From Cellvibrio sp. PSBB023 (GTDB taxonomy: Bacteria; Pseudomonadota; Gammaproteobacteria; Pseudomonadales; Cellvibrionaceae): 64,000 bases of DNA. Positions 1-8,019 of this stretch are shown here, in pieces; within the stretch, counting starts at the first letter, position 1; each line of letters starts with the position of its first letter. A model generated the notes under the pieces. That model saw only the letters and a list, made by a program, of their open reading frames with translations, did not search any database and was not told the origin of the DNA. Location: assembly GCF_002007605.1 (NCBI RefSeq), contig NZ_CP019799.1:620001-684000 (forward strand), in the 5' to 3' direction. The position numbers and the translations under genes are program-made.

Positions 1-1274
1 ATTAACCCTGCCAGTTCAGTATCAGCCCAACCCAGATCGTTACGAGTGATAACAAAGTTGTTTATGGTGCTCAGGTATTTGCTATTGCCGGTGGTGATGT
101 ACAGCTCGGCAGCGGCCCAATAAAACTCATCGCTGACATTGGCATCGCCATAACCGCCGCCACCGTTGTCATAGTTACCGCTGTAAATATCATTGGGGTT
201 GGCTTGGGCGGCATCCCAAGCGCGAGTTGCAGCACTAAGACAGGTTGCGGCAAAACCGGAATCGATGTCTTGCCAAATCCGCGCACACTGGGCAGCAGTG
301 GCTGCTAAATTCAGGGTCGCGGCAGTCGAGGGCGGAACCAGCGCGCGCTGCTGTGGATCTTCATGGGGTGCCAGCGGAAATCCGGTCCAGCCTACATCAT
401 GCATTTTGTGGTGCACCATGCCTGCTTTGGCTTGGCCAACGGGCACTTGCATTGCCAGCAAAAACTCCATTTGCCAGCGCGCTTCATCCAGCACATCAGC
501 AATGCCGTTGGCACTTTCCGGGATATTCAGCTTGCCATCGCCCACCAAACTGCCATTGCTGCTCAGGTGAGTGTCGCGCTCGTACAGGTTTAACAGTGTC
601 CAGACAGAAATACCGCCATTGACCACGTATTTACCGTGATCACCCGCGTCGTACCAGCCTTTGCTTACATTCAACGAGTAATTACAGGTGCCGCTCCAGC
701 AGGGCACATTGATATCGCCTTTATTGGCGCCGATATTCAAATGGCCCGCCGGGCGTGACCACTTGCTTTGACTGGCAAAAGAGCCGTTGCCACCACCGGT
801 ATATTGGGTCTCAATCGCGATGCCGCTGCGGTTGTGGTAGAAGTATTTCAGTGAATCATAAAGTGCGCCTTTGAGGGCGGTATTGGATATCGCAAAGTTA
901 TAACTGGTGTCGCCGCCAACACTCAGGGTAAAGCCGGTGCCTGTTGCATTTACTGCCGACAGGTCGATGTTGTGCAGGTTGTCGCCGCTCGCCGCGTCAG
1001 TACCGCGAGGCTGTGTTTGGCCGCTGGCGATCACTGTGCCATTTTGTCTGAGCTGCCAGGTTTGTGCGCTGGTCTGGTTGGTTTTGTAGGTCGCCGTTTT
1101 GGCGCCTGTCGGCAGATACCCCAATTGGTTTACCCGCGGATTGCCTACTTCGGCCTGGGCATTGAGTGCCGCTAGTGTTAATAATCCGGTTCCAATCAAC
1201 TGATAGAGTGGTGTGCGTTTAACCGATAGGGCGCGCGCGAATTCTTGCTCATTATTTTTGAAGGATTTTTTCAT
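1..1274 (-). CDS. GH9 endoglucanase, C-terminus beyond the window edge
   Basis: Exported cellulase that should cut internal beta-1,4-glucan bonds by inversion. The reading frame is open from the ATG at 1274 to the left edge (about 424 codons), so the C-terminus and any binding modules are not visible. A long signal peptide (about 41 residues, ending in NAQA) is followed by an Ig-like CelD_N domain ([12 protein letters not shown]) and then the GH9 (alpha/alpha)6 barrel. The GH9 hallmark [10 protein letters not shown], which contains the catalytic base Asp, lies near residues 205-215, with [20 protein letters not shown] after it. The gene lies downstream of cel6A on the same strand but behind its own terminator, so it probably has its own promoter. 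A LacI-like half-conserved palindrome sits about 30 bp before the start. Family assignment is firm; the specific cel9 paralogue is not determined. Confidence 0.93.
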   Translation of the reverse strand, partial: MKKSFKNNEQEFARALSVKRTPLYQLIGTGLLTLAALNAQAEVGNPRVNQLGYLPTGAKTATYKTNQTSAQTWQLRQNGTVIASGQTQPRGTDAASGDNLHNIDLSAVNATGTGFTLSVGGDTSYNFAISNTALKGALYDSLKYFYHNRSGIAIETQYTGGGNGSFASQSKWSRPAGHLNIGANKGDINVPCWSGTCNYSLNVSKGWYDAGDHGKYVVNGGISVWTLLNLYERDTHLSSNGSLVGDGKLNIPESANGIADVLDEARWQMEFLLAMQVPVGQAKAGMVHHKMHDVGWTGFPLAPHEDPQQRALVPPSTAATLNLAATAAQCARIWQDIDSGFAATCLSAATRAWDAAQANPNDIYSGNYDNGGGGYGDANVSDEFYWAAAELYITTGNSKYLSTINNFVITRNDLGWADTELAGL

Positions 1275-1301
1275 CGGAAATATCTCGCGTGAAATTGAAA
1301 A

Positions 1302-1315
1302 GGAAGGCGCTGTCA
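1302..1315. promoter_or_regulatory. Possible LacI-type operator before the GH9 gene
   Basis: GGAAGGCGCTGTCA matches 12 of 14 positions of the perfect-palindrome-containing GGACAGCGCTGTCA at 3913-3926 upstream of cel6A. The central CG and dyad are typical of LacI-family operators. It lies between the cel6A terminator and the GH9 start codon. The regulator is not in the window, so this is inferred from motif sharing only. Confidence 0.4.
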
Positions 1316-1323
1316 TGTGCATC

Positions 1324-1353
1324 AAAAAAAACCGGCCTGCGAAACAGGCCGGT
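1324..1353 (-). terminator. Rho-independent terminator after cel6A
   Basis: Reading the minus strand, a 9-bp perfect GC-rich stem (ACCGGCCTG / CAGGCCGGT, loop TTTCG) is followed directly by a run of T. It lies about 150 bp past the cel6A stop and separates that transcript from the GH9 gene. Confidence 0.88.
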
Positions 1354-1506
1354 AAACAATTGCATTGATTAAAGGGGTTTTATACCGGGCGGGAGTGATG
1401 GCCTTGTCCCGAAACCCACCACCTCCGGTATAAAAGATACCGGCTCATCCCTAAGCCAAGTCGCAACTCCTGTTTTGACTTGAGTCCACCGGAAATCCGG
1501 TTGTAC

Positions 1507-3624
1507 TTATTCCAATGGTGGGTAAGCGTTATCCACCAATTGCTTGAACCCTGCCGAGAACCAGCGACCAGCAACCGGCGCATTGGGCATAGCGCCTGTG
1601 TTGGTGCCAGATGCATTGGTAAAGGTTGGATCACAGTTGCGATCAAAGCCTTTGGCAGGATCTTGTGGGTCGTAAGAGAGCTCCAGTGAGGCTGCACCAT
1701 CTGATTCACCTGGCGGTTTCACCCATACATAAGCATCGATACCTGCAACCGGCGCTACTTGTGGTCGTTCACCCACGCCACCGCGTTGGTTACACCAGTT
1801 GCCGCGATGGGCACGACGGTCAATGCGCGACTGGTCAACAAAGGTATCCAGCACTGTGCTGGTTGATTGTGCGGTTGGACGGTTAGCGCCACCCCAGCCG
1901 TTGCGAGAGGTATCTACCAGCATGCCGATGTTGGATGGGAAACCAGCAGAGATCATGGCATTGCGCCAGGCTGTCACGAAGGAAACTTCACTAAAATGCG
2001 GGTTCCATTCGTAGAACTTGGCTTGACGGGTTTGGGTGCCGCCGCCGCTGCCTGGGAAGGCGCTATTAGCCAATGAGTCCAGGAAGGGTTCGTACAGTGG
2101 AGTGTAACCAGAGGTGTTGGATACAAAGCCAGCTACAGAATTCACTCCGCCAGTTGCTCCTTTGATCGCATCGCCAATCAGGGTAACGGCCTTACCAAAA
2201 TTGTCAGTCCAGCCCAACCAGCCTGAGTGGCCGATATCAACATAAGAGTAAACGTTGGTAATCGGATAGAACTTGCTCAGGGTATAGCGGGTATTGGGCA
2301 CATAACCGTGGGTCGCATCGGCAGCTTGTTGACACGCCGGTGTGCTTAGGTTGGTGACCAGATTAGGCAGTGAGTCAGGTTCGATGATCGCAATAATGCG
2401 CAGTGAGCGGTATTTAGGATCAGCGAAAATGGAGGCCAACACATCAACATATTCGGTGCGATAGCGGGTAGTACCTTCAACGCCTTGCGTCAATTCACCA
2501 TTAGACGCCAACGCGTGGCAATCACGGTTAGGCAGGTCATAGACTACTACTTGGATTACATTGGCGTTTTGATCCAATGCTGCATCCAAGTGGTCGCGCA
2601 GACCCCAGCTACCATCGGTTGGTGCAATAGCGCCAATGCGATCCATCCACACTGCGGTATTGTAATTAGCTACTTTAGAACCACCGGTTTCGGCCATAGC
2701 TTTGGCAGACCAGATAGGATCTATGTACCACTGAGCGCCAACGAAGGGGTTATCCATGCGTGGGCCAGCGCTTGTCACACTGGAACTGCTGCTGGACAAG
2801 GAGCTACTGGAGCGCGAGCTGATAGACACTACACTGCTCGATGAAACGCTTGCCACACTGGACGAAGAGGGCGAGGTAGCAATCGAACTGGATGAAAGAA
2901 TAGACGAGCTGGACGAGCGTACAGACGATGACGAGCTAGTCGCTGCTGAACTGGTCGTTGCCGAGCTGGATGTAACACCACAACCCGCCACTACACCAAA
3001 TGGAGAAGGCTGTGCCGCACAAGTCGCGGTAGAAATACAGCTCTTGCCATTTTCATAACCCCAACCGCTGACCGTGGTGGTACAGGTTGGATACAGGGTG
3101 CCATACCAGTTGCACTGCGATACCGCTGCACACTGGGATGCCTGGCTGCTGGAGGAAATGGATACCACACTCGATGAGCTGGAGCGCGGTGTGCTGCTTG
3201 GCGCTGAACTGGATGAGGTGGTCGGTACCGAGCTGCTGCTGGTTACACTGGAGCAGACGCTGCCGGTGATGGTCGGGATCTCGGCAGTGCTGCCGTTTTT
3301 GTTACCCTGCACGCCGAAGGTTACAGATTGTCCCGGTTGAATCGTGCTGTTCCAATTCAGGGCGCTGGCCGAGTAAGGGTTGTTACCTGTGAGAGTGGCA
3401 TTCCAGGAGTTGGTAATGCGGTTGTTGGCATAACTCCATCCCACAGTCCAGCCATTGATAGCAGTTGTGCCATTGTTAGTGATGCTCACTGTGCCTTGAA
3501 AGCCAGTGTTCCATTCATTGTTGAGCGTGTAAGAGCAGACTGCCGCGTGCGCTTGGCTGGCGGCAGCCAGACTCAAACTTAGCAACGAGGCTACCCCGAG
3601 CGTTTTGCGTAGTGACATTTTCAT
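1507..3624 (-). CDS. cel6A: Cel6A-type GH6 cellulase with CBM2 and CBM10
   Basis: Secreted GH6 cellulase (cellobiohydrolase or endoglucanase) of about 705 aa. The start at 3624 is chosen because AAGGA lies 9 nt upstream and a good signal peptide begins there (MKMSLRK..., cleavage after SQAHA); an upstream in-frame ATG at 3687 would add 21 unlikely residues. In order: signal peptide 1-27, CBM2 about 28-125 (disulphide-bounded, conserved Trp), Ser-rich linker to 160, CBM10 about 161-215 (CNWYGTLYPTC), a second poly-Ser linker to about 285, and the GH6 domain to the end. Both GH6 signatures are present: VVYDLPNRDC and IIEPDSLPNL, whose Asp is the proton donor. Neighbours are a GH9 gene downstream and a long regulatory gap upstream holding LacI-like and CRP-like sites. 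Whether it acts endo or exo cannot be told from sequence alone. Confidence 0.95.
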   Translation of the reverse strand: MKMSLRKTLGVASLLSLSLAAASQAHAAVCSYTLNNEWNTGFQGTVSITNNGTTAINGWTVGWSYANNRITNSWNATLTGNNPYSASALNWNSTIQPGQSVTFGVQGNKNGSTAEIPTITGSVCSSVTSSSSVPTTSSSSAPSSTPRSSSSSVVSISSSSQASQCAAVSQCNWYGTLYPTCTTTVSGWGYENGKSCISTATCAAQPSPFGVVAGCGVTSSSATTSSAATSSSSSVRSSSSSILSSSSIATSPSSSSVASVSSSSVVSISSRSSSSLSSSSSSVTSAGPRMDNPFVGAQWYIDPIWSAKAMAETGGSKVANYNTAVWMDRIGAIAPTDGSWGLRDHLDAALDQNANVIQVVVYDLPNRDCHALASNGELTQGVEGTTRYRTEYVDVLASIFADPKYRSLRIIAIIEPDSLPNLVTNLSTPACQQAADATHGYVPNTRYTLSKFYPITNVYSYVDIGHSGWLGWTDNFGKAVTLIGDAIKGATGGVNSVAGFVSNTSGYTPLYEPFLDSLANSAFPGSGGGTQTRQAKFYEWNPHFSEVSFVTAWRNAMISAGFPSNIGMLVDTSRNGWGGANRPTAQSTSTVLDTFVDQSRIDRRAHRGNWCNQRGGVGERPQVAPVAGIDAYVWVKPPGESDGAASLELSYDPQDPAKGFDRNCDPTFTNASGTNTGAMPNAPVAGRWFSAGFKQLVDNAYPPLE

Positions 3625-3650
3625 TATGCTTATCCTTGAACGTGATGTTG

Positions 3651-3669
3651 AAAGGCGCAGTGCGCCTTT
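3651..3669. other. Hairpin in the cel6A leader
   Basis: AAAGGCGCAGTGCGCCTTT is a near-perfect inverted repeat (8-bp stem, AGT loop) 27 nt upstream of the cel6A start codon. A T-run follows it on the plus strand, so it could end plus-strand transcription. On the cel6A transcript it would be a 5'-UTR hairpin close to the ribosome site. Confidence 0.45.
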
Positions 3670-3912
3670 TTTTAACTCACCTCTCATTTCGGTGTTGGTT
3701 TCCCAAAATGAACAGCAGGTGGATTGCTACTTCGGTACTTCATGTACTTCGTTTCAGTCGCGGGACTAAAACGGCGCCAATCCTGACAATAGTTGGCAAA
3801 AAGATCTGAACTGTCCCAATTCTCTCTTGCCTCTGTTTTGGTGCCTCAAGTCCTTGTATTTGAATCAATTAATTTCAGTTCTACCCAGCTTTTTAGCTGT
3901 TTCCAGTAAAAA

Positions 3913-3926
3913 GGACAGCGCTGTCA
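3913..3926. promoter_or_regulatory. LacI-type palindromic operator upstream of cel6A
   Basis: GACAGCGCTGTC (3914-3925) is a perfect 12-bp palindrome with the central CG of LacI-family operators. A closely related copy precedes the GH9 gene (1302-1315). It lies about 290 bp upstream of the cel6A ATG. Binding is inferred. Confidence 0.45.
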
Positions 3927-3995
3927 TTTTTAAGCTATGAAAAAACTTCATGCAGTGAAAAACTTGTCGCGGAGGAGCAGGGAATGTTGATGCTC

Positions 3996-4011
3996 TGTGC
4001 AATTGATCACA
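3996..4011. promoter_or_regulatory. CRP-like site upstream of cel6A
   Basis: TGTGCAATTGATCACA fits the TGTGA-N6-TCACA consensus of CRP/Vfr-type regulators at 9 of 10 core positions. It lies about 370 bp upstream of cel6A, next to the LacI-like operator. Catabolite control of cellulase is plausible, but the distance to any promoter is unknown. Confidence 0.35.
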
Positions 4012-4394
4012 CTGGGTTGCGGCATAAATTCACTCTTGATCTGTGCTGTTATGAATGTTTTGTAGGGATGAAACCGCCAAATGTTTTTTGATTAAACTTA
4101 GCTAAGTCGTTGATTTTAAGAGTAACTACTTACTCGTTTTGCTGCCTGAGAATGTTCCATGAATAATTATTTTTATTGTTGCTAACAATGAGTTTGTAAA
4201 TGCCATGCATCATATTGATGGCGCATAAATTTTCTTTTTTGATGTGCTGGAGAATGCCTTATGACCGAGGCAGTAAAGCTAACCGATTATTGTTTTTTTT
4301 GATGGATTTGTTGAAAAGCAATTCGCTCAACATTAGTGCAAAAAAAGTAAAAAAACAATGGGTAGTTTTAAATATTGCTTTGTGGGTTGTGTAA

Positions 4395-4640
4395 CTTTTC
4401 TATTTTAAGATTTTACTTTTATGGTTGTTTTTATTTAATTAAATATTTTAAATTTTTATTTTTTTTATTTTATCTGTTTGGTTTTTTAATTTTTTGTGAT
4501 TTTTGGCTTTAAATTATGTGTTTTTTGTAAGATTTTTATATCGATATATATTTTTGTTTTTCCTATTTTTTTAATTTCTTGTTTCAGTAATTTTTTAAAG
4601 TAACAGGGGTTTATTTTTTTTGTCGCTTAAATCAACGTTA
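4395..4640. other. T-rich stretch in a 1.2-kb non-coding gap
   Basis: The gap between cel6A and the phoX-type gene (about 3625-4904) holds no credible gene; its short ORFs have no recognisable sequence and no ribosome site. Its middle is extremely AT-rich, almost all T on the plus strand and so A-rich in the cel6A direction, against a GC-balanced background. Candidate roles are curved upstream DNA, a nucleoid-protein (H-NS/MvaT-like) binding region or a remnant of transferred DNA. Confidence 0.5.
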
Positions 4641-4802
4641 ATTTGCTTTCGTGATGAGTGTGATGCTGTTCTCGTTTAATGTGGTAATTCGACACGGGTT
4701 TTAGGTGTCTTTGTGTAATTAGGCGTCACTATGTGGCGTTGAAATTATTGTCTGCACTTTATTTCGTACAGAATGTTTGTTCGTTTAATCGTTTGTCGCC
4801 AT

Positions 4803-4843
4803 AAAAAGACACCCGGAGAGCCAGGCTTTCCGGGTGTTTTTTT
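4803..4843. terminator. Bidirectional terminator after the phoX-type gene
   Basis: A 9-bp perfect stem (ACACCCGGA / TCCGGGTGT, 11-nt loop) is flanked by an A-run on the left and a T-run on the right, so it can terminate in both directions. It lies about 60 bp beyond the stop of the minus-strand phosphatase gene. Confidence 0.88.
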
Positions 4844-4904
4844 ATGGGCAAGGTATTATGTGACATCCTTGTCTTATTGGTAGTTGTTTGACGCCTAAAA
4901 CATT

Positions 4905-6947
4905 TTAGGTGCCGATAATGCCACCATCATTTTTGGTCACAATAACGGTGGCTGAGCGTGGGCGAGCGGTGCCGCCTTCGGGCCAGTGGCTGGTGAAGCT
5001 GGATGGCGTAGAACGGTCGCCGGGGTGTTGGATATTCACGAACATGGTTTTGAGATCAGGAGTCAGCGTCACACCGGTGACTTCTGCATCTACCGGGCCA
5101 ACAAAAAAGCGTTTCACTTCTTTGGTGACTGGGTCCGCAGCTAACATTTGGTTATTACCAAAGGGGCCATCGGATTGCTGTGAACCGCTCATGTCGGTTT
5201 GAATCCAGGCCACACCACGGGTGTCGATTAACAAACCATCGGGGCTGGCAAAGTGATTCTCTGCGGTCAGTGCCACGGCATTGCTACCGCTACCAGTGGT
5301 GGTGCCAACATCGCCGCCCAACAGGAAAATATCCCAGTTAAAACCGCGAGGATTATTGGCGATTTCACGCCAGCGAATAATGTGGCCGGTAGTGTTATTG
5401 GGACGTGGGTTGGCGGCATCGGTCGTGGTGCGACCAGTGTTGTTGGTAAGGGTAAAATAAACTTCGCCTGTGTCGGGGTGTACTGCGCCCCACTCAGGGC
5501 GATCCATTTTGGTGGCACCCATGATATCGGCTGCGAGGCGGGTATTAATCAACACATCAGCTTGATCGGCAAATGTCACACCGGCGGTGGCGGCTTTGGC
5601 TGTGAAGTCGCTATTAGTGATATCCAGTGGCAGCCACTCACCTGTGCCATCGGCATTAAACTTAGCCGCATAGAGCACGCCGCTATTCAACAAATAACCG
5701 CCGGCGGTGGCTTTGTGATAGTTGTCGGTGGAGACAAACTTGTAAATGTACTCGTTAGTGGAGTCATCGCCGGAGTAGCAGACAACCGGTTGGCCTTCTA
5801 CCGCTGGTGCAAAAATCACCCCTTCATGCCCGAAGCGGCCAAGGGCAGTACGTTTTTGTGGGCGGCCTTCCGGGTCAAAGGGGTCGATTTCTACCATCCA
5901 GCCAAAGGTGTTTGGCTCGTTGCGATAATCATCCAGCGCTGTTGCGCCTTTGGTGGACGCATCAAAACGGATGTATTCATCGGCACCTGAGTCAGCCAAT
6001 TCCCAGTAATAACGGCCATTTTTAGTGCCTACGCTGTACTCCTTGTGTTCCCGTGGCTGGGTTGCATCCTTATTTACAAAATAGCCAGCCCAGTTTTCTT
6101 CGGCAGTCAGGTAAGTATTCCAGGGCGTGGCGCCCATGCCACAGTTGTTCAGGGTGCCGCGGGTTGCTGTGCCGTTAGGGCTGTATTTGGTAGCCAACTT
6201 GGCAGAGCCAGCTGCCGGGCCGCGGATATCCATTGGTGTTGCGCCGGTAATGCGACGGTTGAATGGGCTGCCGTTAACCACTTCCCAATTGCTGCCGTTT
6301 TTGCGGATATGAATCACGCTTACGCCATGGCCGGCAATTTCCTTGCGTACTTCATCGGCGGGACGTGTCTCGCCCAGGGTTGCGCCATTGGGGTGGAACA
6401 GGTTTGGGTCCAGGTATTCGTGGTTCATCACCAACAGGCCTTCGCTGGAGTTGGTGTGTGTGGTTTTGGCGTCCATCGGGAAAAAGTAAACGCCGTCGTG
6501 GTGCGCGCCAACTTGTTGCTCCTGATCAGCACCGCTGTTGCTGCCATCAGGCTTATAGGCTGGCATGGTGCCGGTCAGCGGCGTGCCCCAGGGGACAAAA
6601 GCGGTAGCTGAATAACCGGCCGGAACACTAATCGCATCGTTCCGGTTGGTGGCGATGGCGGCAAAGCCAAGCAGTGGCGCCGTTGAGGACGATGACGAAC
6701 TGGAGCTTGACGAGTTGGCGCTTGAACTTGAGCTGGAAGAAGAGGAGCTTGAGTTGCTGTTATTGTTGCTGTCGCCACCACAGGCTACCAGGTTCACGCC
6801 CATAAACGCCGCCACCGCTGTGCTCAGGCTGCCCTTCAAAAACTGACGGCGCTGGCTCACGATTTGATCAAAGGTCGGGTTGTTGGAAGTGTTGCGCATT
6901 GGCTCTATGCCGGAGTTGTCGATCTCATAAATAGTATGGTTAGTCAT
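4905..6947 (-). CDS. phoX: PhoX-family (DUF839) alkaline phosphatase, Tat lipoprotein
   Basis: Predicted extracytoplasmic phosphomonoesterase that would release phosphate from organic esters; PhoX enzymes use Fe/Ca cofactors. The start at 6947 has AGGAAG 7 nt upstream; a start at 7013 would add 22 residues and lacks this. The 680-aa product has a twin-arginine motif (SQRRQFLKGSL, about residues 30-40), a hydrophobic stretch and a lipobox-like LVAC, then a poly-Ser/Asn linker. This suggests folded export by Tat and lipid anchoring. DUF839 features follow: NHEYLDPNLF, FGWMVEIDPF, RFGHEGV, YSGDDSTNEYIYKFV, MDRPEWGAVHP. A three-unit Pho box lies about 80 bp upstream. The family call is strong; substrate range is unknown. 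Confidence 0.9.
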   Translation of the reverse strand: MTNHTIYEIDNSGIEPMRNTSNNPTFDQIVSQRRQFLKGSLSTAVAAFMGVNLVACGGDSNNNSNSSSSSSSSSSSANSSSSSSSSSSTAPLLGFAAIATNRNDAISVPAGYSATAFVPWGTPLTGTMPAYKPDGSNSGADQEQQVGAHHDGVYFFPMDAKTTHTNSSEGLLVMNHEYLDPNLFHPNGATLGETRPADEVRKEIAGHGVSVIHIRKNGSNWEVVNGSPFNRRITGATPMDIRGPAAGSAKLATKYSPNGTATRGTLNNCGMGATPWNTYLTAEENWAGYFVNKDATQPREHKEYSVGTKNGRYYWELADSGADEYIRFDASTKGATALDDYRNEPNTFGWMVEIDPFDPEGRPQKRTALGRFGHEGVIFAPAVEGQPVVCYSGDDSTNEYIYKFVSTDNYHKATAGGYLLNSGVLYAAKFNADGTGEWLPLDITNSDFTAKAATAGVTFADQADVLINTRLAADIMGATKMDRPEWGAVHPDTGEVYFTLTNNTGRTTTDAANPRPNNTTGHIIRWREIANNPRGFNWDIFLLGGDVGTTTGSGSNAVALTAENHFASPDGLLIDTRGVAWIQTDMSGSQQSDGPFGNNQMLAADPVTKEVKRFFVGPVDAEVTGVTLTPDLKTMFVNIQHPGDRSTPSSFTSHWPEGGTARPRSATVIVTKNDGGIIGT

Positions 6948-7018
6948 CGGTTGCTTCCTGATTTTTTGGTGTAAGAAAGAGTGTTGAGCAATGATGCAGC
7001 CGATTAAAGACACTCTCT

Positions 7019-7047
7019 GTTGCAGATAGACGACAGAAATACGACAG
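7019..7047 (-). promoter_or_regulatory. Pho box of the phoX-type gene
   Basis: On the minus strand CTGTCGT-ATTT-CTGTCGT gives two identical 7-mers with the exact 11-bp period of PhoB direct repeats (consensus CTGTCAT). A weaker third unit, CTGCAAC, follows 11 bp on. It sits about 75-100 bp before the phosphatase start codon, in the correct orientation. Confidence 0.75.
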
Positions 7048-7149
7048 TTTGTTGAAGGTTTGATAACAGTGGGATGAATAGGCGCAGGCGCCCAAATCTG
7101 CTAGGCTTTGCGCAACTGAAAATAGTGGATTAAAAATTTATTAACTTTT

Positions 7150-8016
7150 ATGGAACTGAATGTGCAGTCCGTTCAACCTGATTATTCAATCTATCGCAGC
7201 TTGGTTAGCGAATTACTGGCAGGCAATGAGCAATTGCCCAGCTTGCCTGCTATCACTTTTGAAATTCGCAGCGCTCTGGAACAGTCCGATTTATCCATGG
7301 TGGAGCTGAGTAAGCTGCTCGCCAAGGATCCATCCCTATCGGCCATTTTGCTTAAATATGCATCAAGCCCGTTGATTGGCAGCCAAAACCCGCCGCAAAC
7401 CATGTTGGAAGTGGTTCGCCTGTTGGGGATGAATCAGGTCGAACGAATTACCATGGTTCACTCTATCAAGAGTTTGTTTTCTGTTCACTCCTTTAAACAC
7501 AAACGTCTGTTTGTGGAAGCTTGGCGGCGGATGGCGCTCAAGGCAAGTTTGAGCACCTTTATTGCCAAGCATGTGGGTAAAGTGGTTCCTGATCAGGTAT
7601 TAATGGCTGCGCTCCTGAGTGAAGTTGGAACCTTGGCTGTGCTATCGGCGTTTAAAAAGAGTGAGCAAACGCCGGACTTGTCGGTTTATGTTGCTCTCTG
7701 CCGTGAATATGCAAAATCGCTGGGTGTTATTACCCTCAAAAAATGGCAAGTAGATAGTCAATACCTGAGTGTGGTGCAAAACATCGGTAATTGGTCGGGC
7801 GAGAGCCCGGGTGCGATCAACCTCAGCGATATTATTAATTTAGGCTTGTATCATTCCCTGAAACTCAGTCAGGCAAAAAACGATTTGCCTCCTATCGCTG
7901 AATTAACGGCGTACAAAAAATTGGAGGCGCCGGAAAATTCTGTGGTGGCGGGTGGCCTCACATTGGTGATGACTAATGTGCAAGAAATTCGCATAGTGGC
8001 CAAAAGTTTGTTCTAA
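7150..8016 (+). CDS. HDOD-domain signalling protein
   Basis: A 288-aa soluble protein made mostly of an HDOD domain, a catalytically inactive relative of HD hydrolases used in bacterial signalling and motility control. Typical features are LPSLPAITFEIRSALEQ near the start, LAKDPSLSAILLKYASSP, and VRLLGMNQVERITMVHSIKSL at about residues 95-115. No signal peptide or membrane segment is seen. The start has no strong ribosome site. The stop lies 3 bp from the stop of the convergent GGDEF gene; pairing of HDOD and c-di-GMP genes is common and may mean shared signalling. The partner or output is unknown. Confidence 0.85.
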   Translation: MELNVQSVQPDYSIYRSLVSELLAGNEQLPSLPAITFEIRSALEQSDLSMVELSKLLAKDPSLSAILLKYASSPLIGSQNPPQTMLEVVRLLGMNQVERITMVHSIKSLFSVHSFKHKRLFVEAWRRMALKASLSTFIAKHVGKVVPDQVLMAALLSEVGTLAVLSAFKKSEQTPDLSVYVALCREYAKSLGVITLKKWQVDSQYLSVVQNIGNWSGESPGAINLSDIINLGLYHSLKLSQAKNDLPPIAELTAYKKLEAPENSVVAGGLTLVMTNVQEIRIVAKSLF

Positions 8017-8019
8017 CCT

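Noticed and set aside
1380..1709. Minus-strand open frame overlapping the end of cel6A
   Set aside because: Different frame from cel6A and crosses its terminator region; no recognisable protein.
4200..4394. 64-codon ORF in the cel6A upstream gap
   Set aside because: AT-rich, no ribosome site, no recognisable sequence; likely chance.
5253..5990. A 245-codon open frame opposite the phoX-type gene
   Set aside because: Lies wholly antisense to a well-supported gene with clear domains; composition looks like a shadow frame, and there is no ribosome site.
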